A stretch of 36,574 nt of DNA, taken from positions 1 through 36,574 of the forward strand of contig MU119627.1 in the NCBI GenBank assembly GCA_014904845.1, read 5' to 3'. This document shows positions 1-13,800 of the stretch, piece by piece. The stretch comes from Acephala macrosclerotiorum. Lineage: Eukaryota > Ascomycota > Leotiomycetes > Helotiales > Mollisiaceae. Within the stretch, counting starts at the first letter, position 1; every line of letters starts with the position of its first letter. The notes below the pieces were generated by a model. The model was not told the origin of the DNA and ran no database searches. It saw only the letters and a list, made by a program, of their open reading frames with translations. The position numbers and the translations under genes were made by a program.

Positions 1-2045
1 TTTTATAATTTACATTTTTTTATAATTATTTAAAAAAAAAAAAAATTATTATTGTTTTTTAAATTAAATAAATACTTTTAATCGAATATTATTAGTAATA
101 TCAGAAAATAATTATTATCGTATATTAAATATTAAAATTAATAATATATTTAATTTTAAATCTCAAAAATTAAATTAAATTAAAAATAAATTTAAAAAAA
201 TTATATATATTTTATTTCGAATATTAAATTTTATATAAAATATTTTTTTTATTAATTTAATTTTAATAAATTTACGTTAATAATATAATCGTCGATTTAT
301 TATTCGTAAAAAAAAATTTTAATTTATAAATAATTCGAAATATAAAAAAATTATTAATATTTAAAAAGTTTTAATATTTTTTATCGAAAAAATAATTACT
401 AATTTTAATATTTAAAATAAAAACGTATTTAAAAATTTTACGATTATTATTTTTATAGAATATAATTATATTTTATTAGTTTATATAATAACGAATTAAT
501 AAAATCGTTTAAAATTTAAAATTTGAAAATATTTAATCGAATTTCAATTTATTTATTAATATTAAATTATTTAAATAATAGTTTAAATTAATATTTAAAA
601 CGTAATACAATTATAATATAATTAAAATTTTAATATTTTTTATTAAAACGATTTTATATTATTTTAAGATTTTTAAATTATTATTATTATAAAATTTTTT
701 AATAAATCAATTAAATCGTTTTATTTAAATATCTCGATTAAATTTTATTAAAATTACTTATAATTAAAATAACTCGTATTACGTAAATAATACGTAATTT
801 AATAAAAATTAATATTAATTTTTAAAACGAATAATTAATTATATATTTATAAAAAAAATTTATTATATAAAATTATTAATAAAAAATAATTTTGTATTTA
901 AAATTATTTATATAAAATATTTATTAATATTTATTAATATTTATTAATATTAATTAATTTTTAATATACGAATTAATATTTTAATTAATAATTATATATA
1001 ATTATTAAATGTTTTTATATACGTTAAATTACGATTTTAAAATTAAAAATCAATATTTAATTTTTTATAAACGATAAAATTATTAATAATATTAAATTTT
1101 TTTTTTTAATAATTTTTTTAAATATCAATATAAATATAATTTTATTTTATAGTTTTACGATTTTTTATAAAAAATTATAATATTAAAAATATATTTTATT
1201 TAAAAATTTTTTTTTTTAAAATTAAAATTAATTTATTTTTTTATTTTTATTATTCGAAAAAATATTATATCGTTTTTTATATATTAATTTAAAATATTTT
1301 TCGATATATTTATATTATTAAAAAAAAGTTTAAAACGATTAAAAATAATTATTCGAATTTAAATTAATTTTTAATATTAAAACGATTTAAAAATTTTAAA
1401 TAATTTATTTTTAATTATTAATTATATTTTATTAAATCGAATAAATAAAATTATATTAATAATTATTATTATAATAAATTAAAATATTAAATTATATTTT
1501 CTCGAAATTTTTTTTATCGAATTTAATATATTTAATATTATTTAATTAAATCGATTAAATAATTTTTTTTATATAAATATATAAATATTTAATTAATCGA
1601 AAAACGTTTATTTAAAATAATTATATTAATTATAATTATTAAAAAACGAGATTTTATTTTAAATTTATTATTTATTAAATTAAATTTAATATAATTAATT
1701 ATTATTTTTTTATTATTTAATACAAAAATGTAAAAATTAATTATATTTAAATAAAATAATAAATTTAATTTTTATAAAATAATAAAAATAATTATTTTAT
1801 ATAATTAAAAATTTAATAATAAAATCGTTAAAATTATTAAAATTATTATTATAATTTCAATATTATAAAATTTTATTATATACGAATATTAAAATACAAA
1901 TTATAATTATTATTTATAAATAATAAAATTAATTATAATTATTATTTATAATAATTAAATATAAAAAAAAATTTAAATTTTTTTTAATATATAAATTCAA
2001 AAATACGTTTTTATTTAAAATATTAAAATAATAATAAAAATTTAA
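1..2045. other. RIP-mutated AT-rich DNA, no gene
   Basis: No open frame of useful length and no recognisable protein remnant in either strand. Almost all C residues are in CpG; other C and G have been replaced by T and A. The only structure I could support is the repeat at 759-840, described separately. It is probably old transposon sequence mutated past recognition. Confidence 0.7.
759..840 (+). repeat. 82-bp dispersed repeat, copy 1 (inverted copy at 21669-21750)
   Basis: This segment aligns without gaps to the reverse complement of 21669-21750: 72 of 82 positions match and all ten differences are transitions, as expected for two RIP-mutated copies of one sequence. It contains an 8-bp inverted repeat, ATTACGTA at 778-785 and TACGTAAT at 791-798, separated by 5 nt. 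The parent element is unknown; the size and the palindrome would suit part of an LTR or a DNA transposon end. Confidence 0.75.
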
Positions 2046-2248
2046 TATAACGAATTAATTATTAAACGTTTTATCGATTAAATTATATAATAAAAATTAA
2101 AAAATTTAAATAAAATTATTATTAATTATTAATTAAATTATTAATTTAATTTATTTAAATTAAATATAAAATTTTTATTTATTAAAAAATATTTTATTTA
2201 TATAAAATTTTTACGTTTATTAAATTTCGTTTATTAATTTATTTTATA
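2046..2248 (-). repeat. 3' LTR of the gypsy-like element (internally deleted)
   Basis: Matches 6592-6873 in the same orientation, including a shared AT-rich core around 2105-2165. It is about 79 bp shorter, because a block present in the other copy between two TTTATTAAA-like motifs is missing; this looks like a deletion between short direct repeats. On the minus strand it is the downstream LTR. The outer end was placed at TATAACG (2046-2052), read as RIP-altered TGTAACG. Confidence 0.7.
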
Positions 2249-4261
2249 ATTTAATATTGTTTTTAATATTTTTATTTTTTTTATTAAAAATTCAAATAAA
2301 ATTTAATTAATTATTTTATTTCGTTTTATTTTTATTATAAAATTTTTTTTAATAAAATTTTTTTTAATAAATTCGAATTTTTTTATTATTTTAAATATAT
2401 TTATTTTAAACGTTTTTATAATTTTTTAAATTATTACGATTTTATTATTCGTAAAATTATTTATTATTATTTTTTATAATTTTTATAAACATTTTATAAT
2501 TTTTTTAATTTTTTTACGTTTTAATTTCTCGTTTTTAAATTTTATTTTTTTATATTTATTAATTTTAATTATTTATTTAATTAAATATTTAAAAAAAATT
2601 TAATTAATTAATAATTTAATATTTTTTTAACGAATTAATAATTTAATTTTTTTTTATATTATATTTTATATTTAAATTTAATAATTTTATTTCGATTTTT
2701 AAAATTCGTAATATTTTTAAATAATTTTAATTTTTTATAATTTAATTTATTTAATAATTTTTTTATTTTAATATTTTAACGAATTAAATAAAAAATTTTT
2801 TAAATATAAATTTTATATTATAATATTTATTATAATATATAATTAATTTAATAATTATAAATTATATATTTTTTATAAGTTTTTCGTATAAAAATTTCAA
2901 TTTATTAATTTAAATTTTAATATTTTATATTATTAATTTAATCTCGTATAATTTTTAATATATTTTTAATTCGTAATTATAATTCGTTAAAAAAATAATA
3001 TATTTTCGTATTTTTTATCGTAATATTATTATACGTAAATTATACTATAAATAAAAACTTTATTTAATTATTTTATTAATAATTAATATAATATTTTAAA
3101 TATATTTATTTATTTTTAAATAAAGAATTATTAAAAATTATTATTTAATTTTTAATAATATTATTAAAATTATTTAAAATTTTAATATAAAAAACATATT
3201 TTTATTTGAAATAATTTTTTTTAATATTTTATAATTTATTATAATCGTTCGTAAAAACGTATATATAAAAATTTTTATTATATATATATATATTTCGTAA
3301 ATTTATTTATAATAATTAAAATAATATCGTATTTAATTTTATTAATTAATTTTTTCGAGAATAGTAATTTAATTACGAAATTTTACGTAATAAATTTTCA
3401 AGTATTCGACGACGTATACAACGATCGAAATTATTTATATAATATTCAATGAAAAATTTTATTTTATATATAAATATTATAATTATTTACAAATTTCATT
3501 ATTTTTTTTTAAATATTCGATTTATAATTTTCGCAATTTTTTAATATTTATAAATCGATAATTTATATTATTTTTTTAATAAATTTTATTTATATTTTTA
3601 TTAAAATATAAAATTTTTTATTAAATTATAAAATTTTATTATTTATTATAAACGATTTTAACGATTTTATTAATAATATTTTTTTAATATATTATTTATT
3701 ATTTTTAATATAATTATAATTATTATTTTATTAAATATAAATTTTTTATTATATTTTTATAAAATTATTTTAAATATTAATTATTGATTTTTATTTTATT
3801 TTTTTAATATATAAAATTTTAAAATTAAATATTATTAATATTTTTATTTATTATATTTATTATTAATTAAATTTTTATAATTCGTAAATATTTTTATTTA
3901 ATATTTAAATTTTTTTAAATAAATTTTTTAAATTTTAAACGTTTTAATTATTATAAATAATAGTTTTTTTTTAAATAATATATAATTAATTATTATTTCG
4001 AATATTTATTTAATTAATTAAATATTATTTTAATAATAAAATTTAATATATTTGTTTTTATTAAAAAAATTTTGAATCGAACGTTAATAATAATAATTTT
4101 ATAAAAAAATTTTTAAATTAATCGAATATTAATTAATTGTTTTAATTTTTTATAAATTTAAAAAAAAAAAAAAAATTTTAATATTAATCGATTTTTTTTT
4201 ATTTAAATATTAATAAAAAAATTTTAAATTTTAATTATAAATTCGCGATTTTTAATATTTT

Positions 4262-4763
4262 TAATATATTATTTAAATAAAATTATAAAATATTATATAT
4301 TAATTTTTAAAATATTATTAAAATATTTATTGATTTTTTTTATATAATTAAATATTTAAAATATTCGTATAACGTATTAAATTTTTTTTTTTTATTTTTT
4401 TATTTTTTTTAAATTAAATTATATAAATATTTTAATATTTTATAATTTATTTTTTAATAATAATATATATTTATTTTTAATTATTAAATTACTAAATTTT
4501 ATAATATTAATATATAATTATTTTTTATTATTTATTTTAATTATAAATAATATTAAATTTTTTATTAATAAATTCGATTTTTTTAATATTTTTTTTTTAA
4601 ATTTTTTATTAATATATTTTTTAAACGTTTTTAAATCGTTTTTAAAAATTCAATATAATAATAAAAACAATAATTTTTTTTTTAATAATATTTTATAATT
4701 TTATATTTAATATTTAAATAAAAATTTTATTTTTAATTTATTTTCAAATAAATTTTTATAATT
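4262..4763 (-). pseudogene. Ty3/gypsy reverse transcriptase remnant (pol)
   Basis: Minus-strand translation from 4763 reads YKNLFENKL, then FKNDLKTFKKYINKKFKKK, LKKSN, NLILFIIKINNKK and IIKNKYILL. These follow in order the gypsy RT landmarks: the 'lse.el..l.e.l.kgfI.pS.sp' entry helix, 'pilFv.Kk.g..r.cvDYr.lN', and 'tiknrYplP'. After a one-base frame change between about 4451 and 4378, TLYEYFKYLII matches the 'tryG.fEylvmPfGL' block, and YLNNIL at 4279-4262 is the catalytic YLDDIL box with both Asp codons changed to Asn (G-to-A). Several stops come from Trp or Gln codons. The protein acted in reverse transcription of the element and is now dead. Confidence comes from the ordered run of motifs; no database search was possible. 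Confidence 0.82.
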
Positions 4764-6591
4764 ATAATATTTTTTTAATAATTGTTTTAAAAATAAATTT
4801 TAAAATATTTAATATTTTAATTCGTTTAAAAAAATAATATAAATATTTTTTTTTGGATTTTTATTTATTATTTTTTATTTAAACGTTTTATAATTTTTAT
4901 ATTTATTAAATTTAATTAATTTTTTAATTTAATTTATTATAAAATTATATTGTTTTATTTAAAATATTTTTCATATAATAAAATATAATATATTCGTTTT
5001 ATATTATTATTTATTATTCGTTAATTTTAATATTAATATTTTTTATTTCGAGTAAATTTTTATTTATTATTTAAATCGTATATTTGTATTTTTTAATTTT
5101 AATATTAATTTAATATTTTATTATTTTTAAATTATTTTTATTTGTATTATATAATAAAATTAATTAAAATCGTTTATAATATATAATTTTTTATATTTTT
5201 AAATTTTATAAATTTTATTATTATATATTAATTTATATATTTATTTTATTTTTAATAATTTTATTAATAAAATTTATTTTTATAAAATATATTATATATA
5301 ATATTTAATTTAATATTTTAATATTTTTAATATATAATTTAGTATGATTTTTTTTATTTAAATTTTTTTAATATTAATAATTTTTTATTATAAAACGTAT
5401 AAATTTTTATAAATTATTATTATTTAATTTATATTTAATTATTATTGTTTTATTATATTATATATTATATTTATTTTATTTTTAAATATTTAATTAATTA
5501 ATATAATTCGTTTTTTATTAATTTATTATTTTTTTTAATATTATTTATATAATATATTTATATTTTTTAATTTGAAATTTTTCGTATAAATTTGAAATTT
5601 TTTATTATTATTTAATATATTAATTTTATAATTATTTATTAATATATTAATATAATATAAAATTAATTTATTAATTTAAAAAAAAATTTTAATTTAATTT
5701 TTAAATCGTTTAATTTAATTTAATTTTTAATATAATAATATTATTTATTATTTTTATTTATTATATTTTTTAAAATAAATTTTTTTTTATATAAATCTAT
5801 TTAATATTTTAATAATTTATAAATAAAATAAATTTTTTTTTAATATTTTTTTATTTTATTAAATAATATTAATTTTTAAAAAATTGTAATTAATAATTTT
5901 TCGATTTTAAATTCTTTTTATTATTTCTTTTTTTAAATACTCGTTTATAAAATCGATTATTAATTTAAATTATAATATTTATTATATTTTATAATATTTT
6001 TAATTTATTATATTAAATTAAATTTTTTTTAATAGAATTTTTAAATTTAATATAAAATTGTTATAAAAATTTTTTTTTAATTAATTTTATTTATAAATTA
6101 TTAAAATTCGATAATATAAATAAAAACAATTTTTTTTTTATTTTAAAATTTATAATTTTCGTTCGACGATTTATTTTTCGTTTAAATTCGAATATTTTAT
6201 AATTTTTTCTTTGAATTTATTAAAAATAATAAAAATTTTAATAATTAATAATTTTTATTAAACGATTTTATTATTATTAAAATAGTTTTATTATATAATT
6301 TTAATTTAATTAAAAACGATTTTTATAAAATATTTTATATATTAAAAAATTTATTCGTTTTCGAATTAAAAAATATTTTTATTAAATTTAAAATACAATT
6401 AATACATATAAAATAAACGTATAATTTATTTTTAATTTTATTAAAAAATTTAAATTTTCGAGTTTTAATTTTTTTAAAAAAATTTATATTAAATTCAAAT
6501 AATATAAATCATAAAATACTTTTAAATATTAATAAAATTATTAATATATTTAAAAAAATTTAATTAATATTATAAAAAAAAATATTTAAAA

Positions 6592-6873
6592 TATAATGAA
6601 TTAATTATTAAACGTATTATACTTGAAAATTATATAATAAAAACTAAAAAATTTAAATAAAATTATTATTAATTATTAATTAAATTATTAATTTAATTTA
6701 TTTAAATTAAATATAAATTTTTATTTATTAAAAAAAAATTTATTTATATAAAGTTTTCGCGTTTATTAAAATTTTAAATATTAAAATTTTTATTTTTTTA
6801 TTCGAAGTTTTATTACGTAATTCGAAATTTTCGTAATTCGATTATTAAATTTCATTTATTAATTTATTTTATA
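6592..6873 (-). repeat. 5' LTR of the gypsy-like element
   Basis: The longer and better preserved of the two LTR copies (282 bp against 203 bp). It keeps a CpG-containing middle (about 6760-6845) that the other copy lacks. The match begins at TATAATG (6592) and stops after TTTTATA (6873), beyond which the two flanks differ completely. A TATATAAA motif occurs near 6750 on the plus strand; since pol lies on the minus strand, it is probably not the element's promoter. Confidence 0.7.
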
Positions 6874-8945
6874 ATTTTTATTAATTTTTATATAATTTGT
6901 AATATTTAATATAAAAAACGAAAATTTTAAAAAAAATTATTAAAATCGAAAATTTTATAATTTTTTATAAATTTTTTTTTATAAAATTTATAAAATAAAA
7001 TATATATTAAATAAAAAAACTCGTTTATTATTAATTATTTAATATAATAAAATAAAAAAATTTATTCGTATATTTTTTTTATATTTCGTAATTATTTTTA
7101 TATTATTTATTAATAATTAAAAATATATTTTAAATTTCTAATTTTAATCGATTTTTCGATTTTTAATTAATTTTAAATAATTATTTAATATAAAATAAAA
7201 TAAAATAAAATAAATTTTATTTGTAAAAAATTTTTAAATTTCGTAATATTTTTACGTCGTTTATTAATAATTAAAAACTTATTTCAATTTTCGAATTTAA
7301 AAATAAATATTTTTTTTTAAATTTATTTTATATTTTATAATTATTTTTATAAAATATATTAAATTAAATTTAAAAATTAAAATTAAATTAAAATTTGTAA
7401 AATATAAAAATAAATAATATTATATTTTAATTTTCGATATTTAATTAATTTAAATTTTTTTTTTAAATATTTTAAATTATTAAAATTATTATATAATTGA
7501 ATTTAAATATATTAAAATTTCGAAAATTTTACGATTTTAATTACTTATTTATTAATTTAATAAATTTATTAAAATTAAATTATAAATTGAATTTATATTT
7601 AAATCGTTTATATTTTTAATTATAATTTATTTAAATTAATAATTATTATACAATTTTTATTTTAATTACGAAATATTATAAATCGCAATTTATATTTATT
7701 AAAAAAAACTTTTATCGTTTAATAAAATTTACGTTAAAAAATACGATTTATAATATTATAATATAAATTTAAAAAATAATAAATTATAAATTTTTTTTTT
7801 TAATAAATATAATTTTAATTATTATTTATAATCAATTAAATTAATTATAAAACTTTAATATAAAAAATGAAAATTTTTTTAATATTAAATTTTAATATAA
7901 AATTTTTATTAATTTATTAATTTATTCGATTTTAAAAAAACGTTTTTTTAAACGAATTTTTTTTTATATTAATAAAATTTTTTTTTATTTAAATTAATAA
8001 TTATTTTTAATCGAATATAAAATAAATATAATAAACGTAAAAATAAAAATAAAATAAAAATATATTTATAAAATACGAATCGCGTTAAATATTATTTAAT
8101 CGAAAATCGAAATAAAAATATATTTAAAATTATTAATCGAATTTAAAAATATTAAAATTTTAATAATTTTACGATTTTATTTATTTATAAATTTAATAAA
8201 TTTATAATATTAATAAATTTTAATTTAATTTAAAATTTATTAATAATTAAATCGACGTATTATTTTTTATTCGATTTAATTTGAATTTAAAACGTTATTT
8301 ATTAAATTTATTAAATTATAATTAAATTAAAATCGTTTAATTAAATTAATTAAATAATAATTTATTTTTTAAATTTTTAAACGAATTTTAAACGTATTAA
8401 AAATTTTTTTATTATTAATTAATTATTAATAGTATTAGCGGTTTATTAATAGCGTGTATTACGTAATAATTATATATTTAAAACTTTGATATTTAATTAA
8501 TAATCGATTAATAAATAAATTCGATTAATAAAAATATTAATATTTTCAATTTTGATTTTTATTTATTTATATAATTTATAAAATAATAAAAATTTATTAA
8601 TCGAATAAAATGCGATTATTAGTTTATATATAAATTTCAACGAAAAATATTAAAATTTTTATTGTTTTTAATTTTATAATTTTAATTTAATATTTTAATA
8701 TACGTTTAATAAATTTATTTAAATTTTTTATAATAAATTAAAATAATTAATAATATTAATAATTGATTAAATTATTATTAATTCGTTAATAATATTATTA
8801 ATATATATATTTTTTAATAAAACGATTAATAAAATTCTTTTTTATTAATACGTTTTAAACGTTTTAAATATATTAAAATTTATAAATTTAAAATTAAATT
8901 ATTTGAAATTTGATATATAAAATTTTATTTTAAAAATTTTAATTA
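6874..8945. other. RIP-mutated AT-rich DNA with short repeat traces
   Basis: No gene found. Three things stand out: an (AAAAT)n microsatellite near 7190-7212; two segments (about 6898-6935 and 7829-7890) that resemble the 203-bp tandem unit at 29305-29860; and a short stretch at 8431-8470 that keeps more G than its surroundings. The rest reads as mutated repeat DNA without a recognisable family. Confidence 0.6.
6898..6935 (+). repeat. Dispersed copy of part of the 203-bp unit
   Basis: The stretch TTTAATATAAAAAACGAAAA followed by TTTTAAAAA is nearly identical to the segment starting about 29757 in the tandem array, differing mainly in a small length change just upstream. The single CG is at the same position in both. 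A chance match cannot be fully excluded at this base composition, but more than 30 collinear bases make homology likely. Confidence 0.5.
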
Positions 8946-8950
8946 ATTTT
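8946..8950 (+). repeat. Target-site duplication ATTTT, left
   Basis: The five bases directly before the 5' LTR are ATTTT, identical to the five directly after the 3' LTR (17416-17420). A 5-bp duplication is what LTR-retrotransposon integrases leave. In DNA this AT-rich a 5-bp match alone is weak, but both LTR ends were fixed independently by alignment. Confidence 0.75.
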
Positions 8951-9080
8951 TATTAAAAAAATAATATATATAATAAAAAATAATCTATTTTATAAAATTA
9001 CAATATAAGAATTACACTCGATAAATTATATTAAATTAAATTAAATTGTATTATTTAATTTTGAGTTTTTTTACGTAATA
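8951..9080. repeat. Left LTR (130 bp) of the 8951-17415 element
   Basis: Aligns gap-free to 17286-17415 with 110 of 130 identities. Of the 20 differences, 19 are transitions and one is a C/A transversion. The expected terminal TG is TA here and the terminal CA is TA, both explained by RIP. It has lost more G than the right LTR, for example TATTA where the right copy has TGTTG. Confidence 0.88.
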
Positions 9081-10742
9081 AAATATTATTTTTTAAAGAT
9101 TTTTTACGTTTTCGTAAGATTAAAAAAATTTTACAAAATTTTATTTTATTTTATTTTATTTAAAACTCGAAATAATTATAAATTTATAATTATATTTTCT
9201 ATTTTTCTATAAAAATAAAAAATATTTTACGTGTATAATTTATATTATAAAAAAAAAAAATCTAAAAAATATTATTTTAATTTTTGTAATTATAAAATTT
9301 TTATTTTTGAATCGATTTTTTATCGTTTTATTAACAATTTTTATATTTTTTTTTGTATTAATTTATTGATAAAATTTTAAAAAAATTTTAAAAAAAATAA
9401 TAAATTTTAATATTAATATAATAATAAAACGTATAAAATTTATCGATATTAAATACATTTAATATTTATACGATATAATTAAATTTAATATATTTGAAAA
9501 ATAGAAATATTAATTTTAAAAATTAAAATATCGATTTTATAAATTAATATAATATTTTAATAAAACTTTATATTAATTTATAAAAATAAATATTAATTAA
9601 ATAAATTATTTATAATTTCGATTTTATTAATATTGTTTTTTTTTTAAATTAATTTGAAAATAGTATATTATTAAAATAAATAATAAAAATTAATTTAATT
9701 ATTTAAAAATCGAAAATTGTTTTATAATATTATAATCGTTTTATAAAAAGAAAAATTAATTCGTTATTAAATTTTTTATTTTATTATATTTTAAAATAAA
9801 TATTTACAAAACGTAATTCGTTTATAAATTTAATAATAAAATATTTCATATAAATATATTTGTAATTTTTTTAACGTATTTTAAAATTTTGAAATCGAAA
9901 TATTTTTCGTATTACGATTTTTATTAGTTTTTTATATTTCAAAAACAATAAAATCGTATTTTTAAAATTTTATTAATTATTTCAATTAAATTTTTTATTT
10001 TAATTAATATTTTATTCGAAATAAAATCGAATAAATTTTGTTGAAATCTTTGAAATATTATTTTTTTTGTTTTTTTTTAAAATAAATTTTTTAATATATT
10101 TAATAATTAATTTTTATTTTTTTTCAAATTTTATAGTGTTTTTTGATATTTGTATAATCAATTTAAATCGTTAATTTTTATAGTATTTATATTAAAAAAT
10201 AAATTATATTTTTTAAAAACGATAATTTTATTAATTTTTACGTTTTTGTTTTCGATTTTTTTATTAATATTTATTGTGTTTATTTCAAATATTTTTAATC
10301 GATTTTATTTTATTTTAATAAAAATACTAAAAATTAATAAAAATCGTAAAATATTTAAATTAATTACTGTGTAATTTATTGTAATAATCGATATAATTTA
10401 CGTACAAATTTTAAAAAAAATTTGATTTTTTTAAAATATTAAATTTATTGTTATTAATTATTATAACGTTTAATTTTTAAAAATAATTAAACTAATAATA
10501 AAAAATTAATTTTATTGAATTTTTGAACGATAAATATTATTTGATTTTAAATTGTTTTATAAAATAAAATAAATTATTTGTATTATTTTCAAAAAAAAAT
10601 TTAAATTTATATTTTATATTGTTTTTTAATATAATTTAAAAAAAGTTTTTTCGCGAATTATAATAAAAAATTATAATTTTTAATATTGATTTTAATGATT
10701 AATTTTATATTTTTAAATATTAAAAGTTTTATTATTAAAATA

Positions 10743-10823
10743 TTTATTAATTTTAATAAGTTTATTAATTTTAATAAGTTTATTAATTTTAATAAGTTTA
10801 TTAATTTTAATAAGTTTATTAAT
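10743..10823 (+). repeat. 18-bp tandem repeat, about 4.5 copies
   Basis: The unit TTTATTAATTTTAATAAG occurs four times in perfect succession from 10743 to 10814, with a partial fifth copy to 10823. Each unit keeps its one G, so the array probably expanded after or outside heavy mutation. It lies inside the LTR element. The related locus near 19620 has only about one unit, so the expansion is specific to this copy. Confidence 0.92.
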
Positions 10824-13800
10824 ATATCGTTTGCGATTTTAATTAATTAAATTATTATTAAATATATTTTATAGTTTAATTTTCGAATTATTTTTATTTT
10901 TATTTTTTGTATTTATTTTATTATTTTGAAAATTTTGTTAATATTTAATTGAAATAAAATTAATTCGATTAAAATAAAATTTTATATTAATAATTGCAAA
11001 ATTAAAATTAAATATTCGAATTTGTTTTTAAATTATTAAATTAGTAAATAAATATAAAAATTATTTAAATTTAAAATAAATTTAATATTTTTAAATTTAT
11101 TTTTATTTAATTTAATAAATAATTATTCGATAAAAAATTTTAAATTATTAAAAAAATTATTATATTTAATATAAAATTTGTCGATTTAAAATTGAATAAA
11201 TAATTTATTATTAAAATTTTTTTAATAAATAGTTCGATATTTTTTTGTACGAAAAAAAAAAACGTTTTATTGATTTTTTTAAATTTTTTATCGTTTTTTA
11301 ATTAAAAAATTTAAGAAATTCAAATATTGAATTTGTATTTTTTTATTAAAAAAATTTAAACAATTCTTTTTATATATATTTGAAAAAATTAATATATTAT
11401 AAAAAAATTTAATAAAATATTATCGAATTTAAATAAAAAAATTATTAAAATTATTAAAAGAATTAATATAATGTTTTTATAATTTAATAAAAAAATTGAA
11501 AAATTAAATACGAATAATAATAAAATCTTTGAAAAATTTATTTTGTATTTGTAATAAAATTCATAAAAAATTTTACAATCGAAAATAAATTTATTATTTT
11601 TATTTGAAATTAAATTAAAAAAAATTAAATAATAAATAATATTATTTGATTTATCGTTTAATAAAAATAATAAAATATATTGTTTTTATATATTGAAAAT
11701 AAATAAAAAATTTTCGAATTCAATAAAATTTATATTGAAAATTAAAAATTTACGAATATTAAAATTATTATTATTAAACGCTATATACTATTTTGTAAAA
11801 ATAAAATGCACAATAAAATTAAATAATTTCGATTTTAAAAATTATTATTATTATCGATAAAATTAAATTATTGTAATTATTAAAAATAGAAATATTATAT
11901 AAAAAAAAATTGAAATAAATAAATTGTAAACAAATAAAATTACGTTAATAAATAAAATAAATATAATAAATTTAAAAATAAAACTTTCTAATTGATTAAA
12001 ATTATATAAATTTTTTTAAATCGATTATTTTTTTGAAATAATTTCGAAATTTATATAATTATTTAATTTTTTATTATTAAACTCGAAATTAGTTTTTTAA
12101 ATAAATATATATACAAATTCGAATTAAAAATTTTAATATGCGAATTTCGTATTTTTAAATAAATTCGATTACGTTTTTAAGTAATTCGATTTTATATTAT
12201 TAATTTTATACGTTATTATAATTTTTTTATTTGATTAAATATTTGAGATTGTTTTTATTATTATATTAAATATATTTTTTATCGATAATTTTTTCAAATT
12301 CTTAAGATTTTTAATCGTTATTATATTTATCGTTTAAATTAATATCGATTAATTTTACGATATTTAATTTTGATTTATTATACGAATTTTTGTTTTTTAA
12401 TACGAGATAAAAATAAACGATAAAAATAATTAAATGAATTTTCTAATGAAAAAATAATTGTAATTTATATATAAAACAATTAATACTTTTTTTAATAAAA
12501 AAAAATTCAATTTATTATTTTATTGGTTTTAAATTTAAATAATTTAAAAAATTGTAATTTTTATAAAGTTTAATATATATTAAATTACTAATATTTATTG
12601 TAAACGATTTGTATTTAAAATCGTATCGTTTTTTTAGTAAATATAATCATAAAATTAATAATTAATTATACGTTTTATTGACGAAATTTTTAAATAATTT
12701 TAAAAATATTAAAAAAATTTAATTTATATAAAAATATTAAAATTGTATTCGTTTTATAATTAATAATAATTTCGTTTGAATTAGTATTAATAATTACTAT
12801 AAATATATTATTAATAGTAATTTAATATAAAATAATATAATTTGTTTATAATTAATCGAAATAAAATATAATAAAATAATAAAAATTGATTTCGATTTTT
12901 TGTATAATTCGTTTTAATAATTTATTTGTTTATAAATATTAAACGATAAATATTTGTAATTTTATATTTATAAATTTAAAAATAATTTATTAAAATTCGA
13001 AAATAAATTTTTTATTTCGATTAAAAATAATATTATTCGATATTTTTTTAATTACAAAATATAAATATTATAATTAGAATTTTAATTTAATTTTTAATTA
13101 TATATATAATATATTTTAAAATAAATAGTTTTTTTTTAAAGAATTTGTAAAATATTAATATTAAATAATTAAAAAAAATCGAAATTTTTAATTTTATTAT
13201 AAAAATAATTTGAACAATAAATCAAATATTCGATTAATTTTTTTGTTAATTTATAAATTGTAAAATTTAATAATTTTTATTTTATTTTTTTGAGATCGAA
13301 ATAATATTTGTTATAAGTTTTCAAAAGAATATTGTGAAATATAGTTTTTGAAATGTAAAAACGATTTAAATTTCTCGAGAAATTAATTTGTTTTTTTTTA
13401 ATTGAAAAATTCTAAAATTTTATAAAAATAATAATTTTTAATATAATTTTTTATAAATTGTAATTTGTATTTTAAATTAATAATAATTTTCGAGAATAAG
13501 TAAAAATTATTTAAAATATTGTTTTTAGAAATATTTTTTAAAAAATAGTTTTAAATTTATTTAAAATATTAAATATAATATTTAATTTTTTAAAAATGTA
13601 TTTTATTTTGAAATTAAATTCAAAAAAAATATTCGAAAATTGTAATAAATTTTATATTGATTTTAGTAATATCGAAAATAAATAAAGAAATTTAATTGTA
13701 AATATTTTTTATTATTAAATAATTCGTTAAAATTTAAATAAAACGTTTATTATTTTAAATTATAATTCGAAATTTTCTATAAACGTATATTAAATATATT

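Larger units (their letters stand above)
2046..6873 (-). mobile_element. Degenerate Ty3/gypsy-like LTR retrotransposon
   Basis: Two related direct repeats (2046-2248 and 6592-6873) flank about 4.3 kb whose minus strand is A-rich and encodes a Ty3/gypsy-type RT (4763-4262). Read on the minus strand, both repeats begin TATAAAAT and end near GTTATA, consistent with TGTAAAAT...GTTACA after RIP of the terminal TG and CA. The order 5' LTR, space for gag and protease, RT, then space for RNase H and integrase, then 3' LTR fits a gypsy element of about 4.8 kb. No matching target-site duplication is visible, so the exact ends are uncertain. Gag, RNase H and integrase could not be read. No frame is intact. 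Confidence 0.72.

Noticed and set aside
2041..6878. Target-site duplication for the gypsy-like element
   Set aside because: TTTAA before 2046 and ATTTT after 6873 do not match, and shifting the ends by one or two bases did not give a convincing repeat.
10150..10374. 74-codon open frame on the plus strand
   Set aside because: Almost entirely I, F, L, K and N from AT-rich codons, with no motif. Such frames arise by chance once RIP stops are sparse; it lies inside a mutated LTR element.
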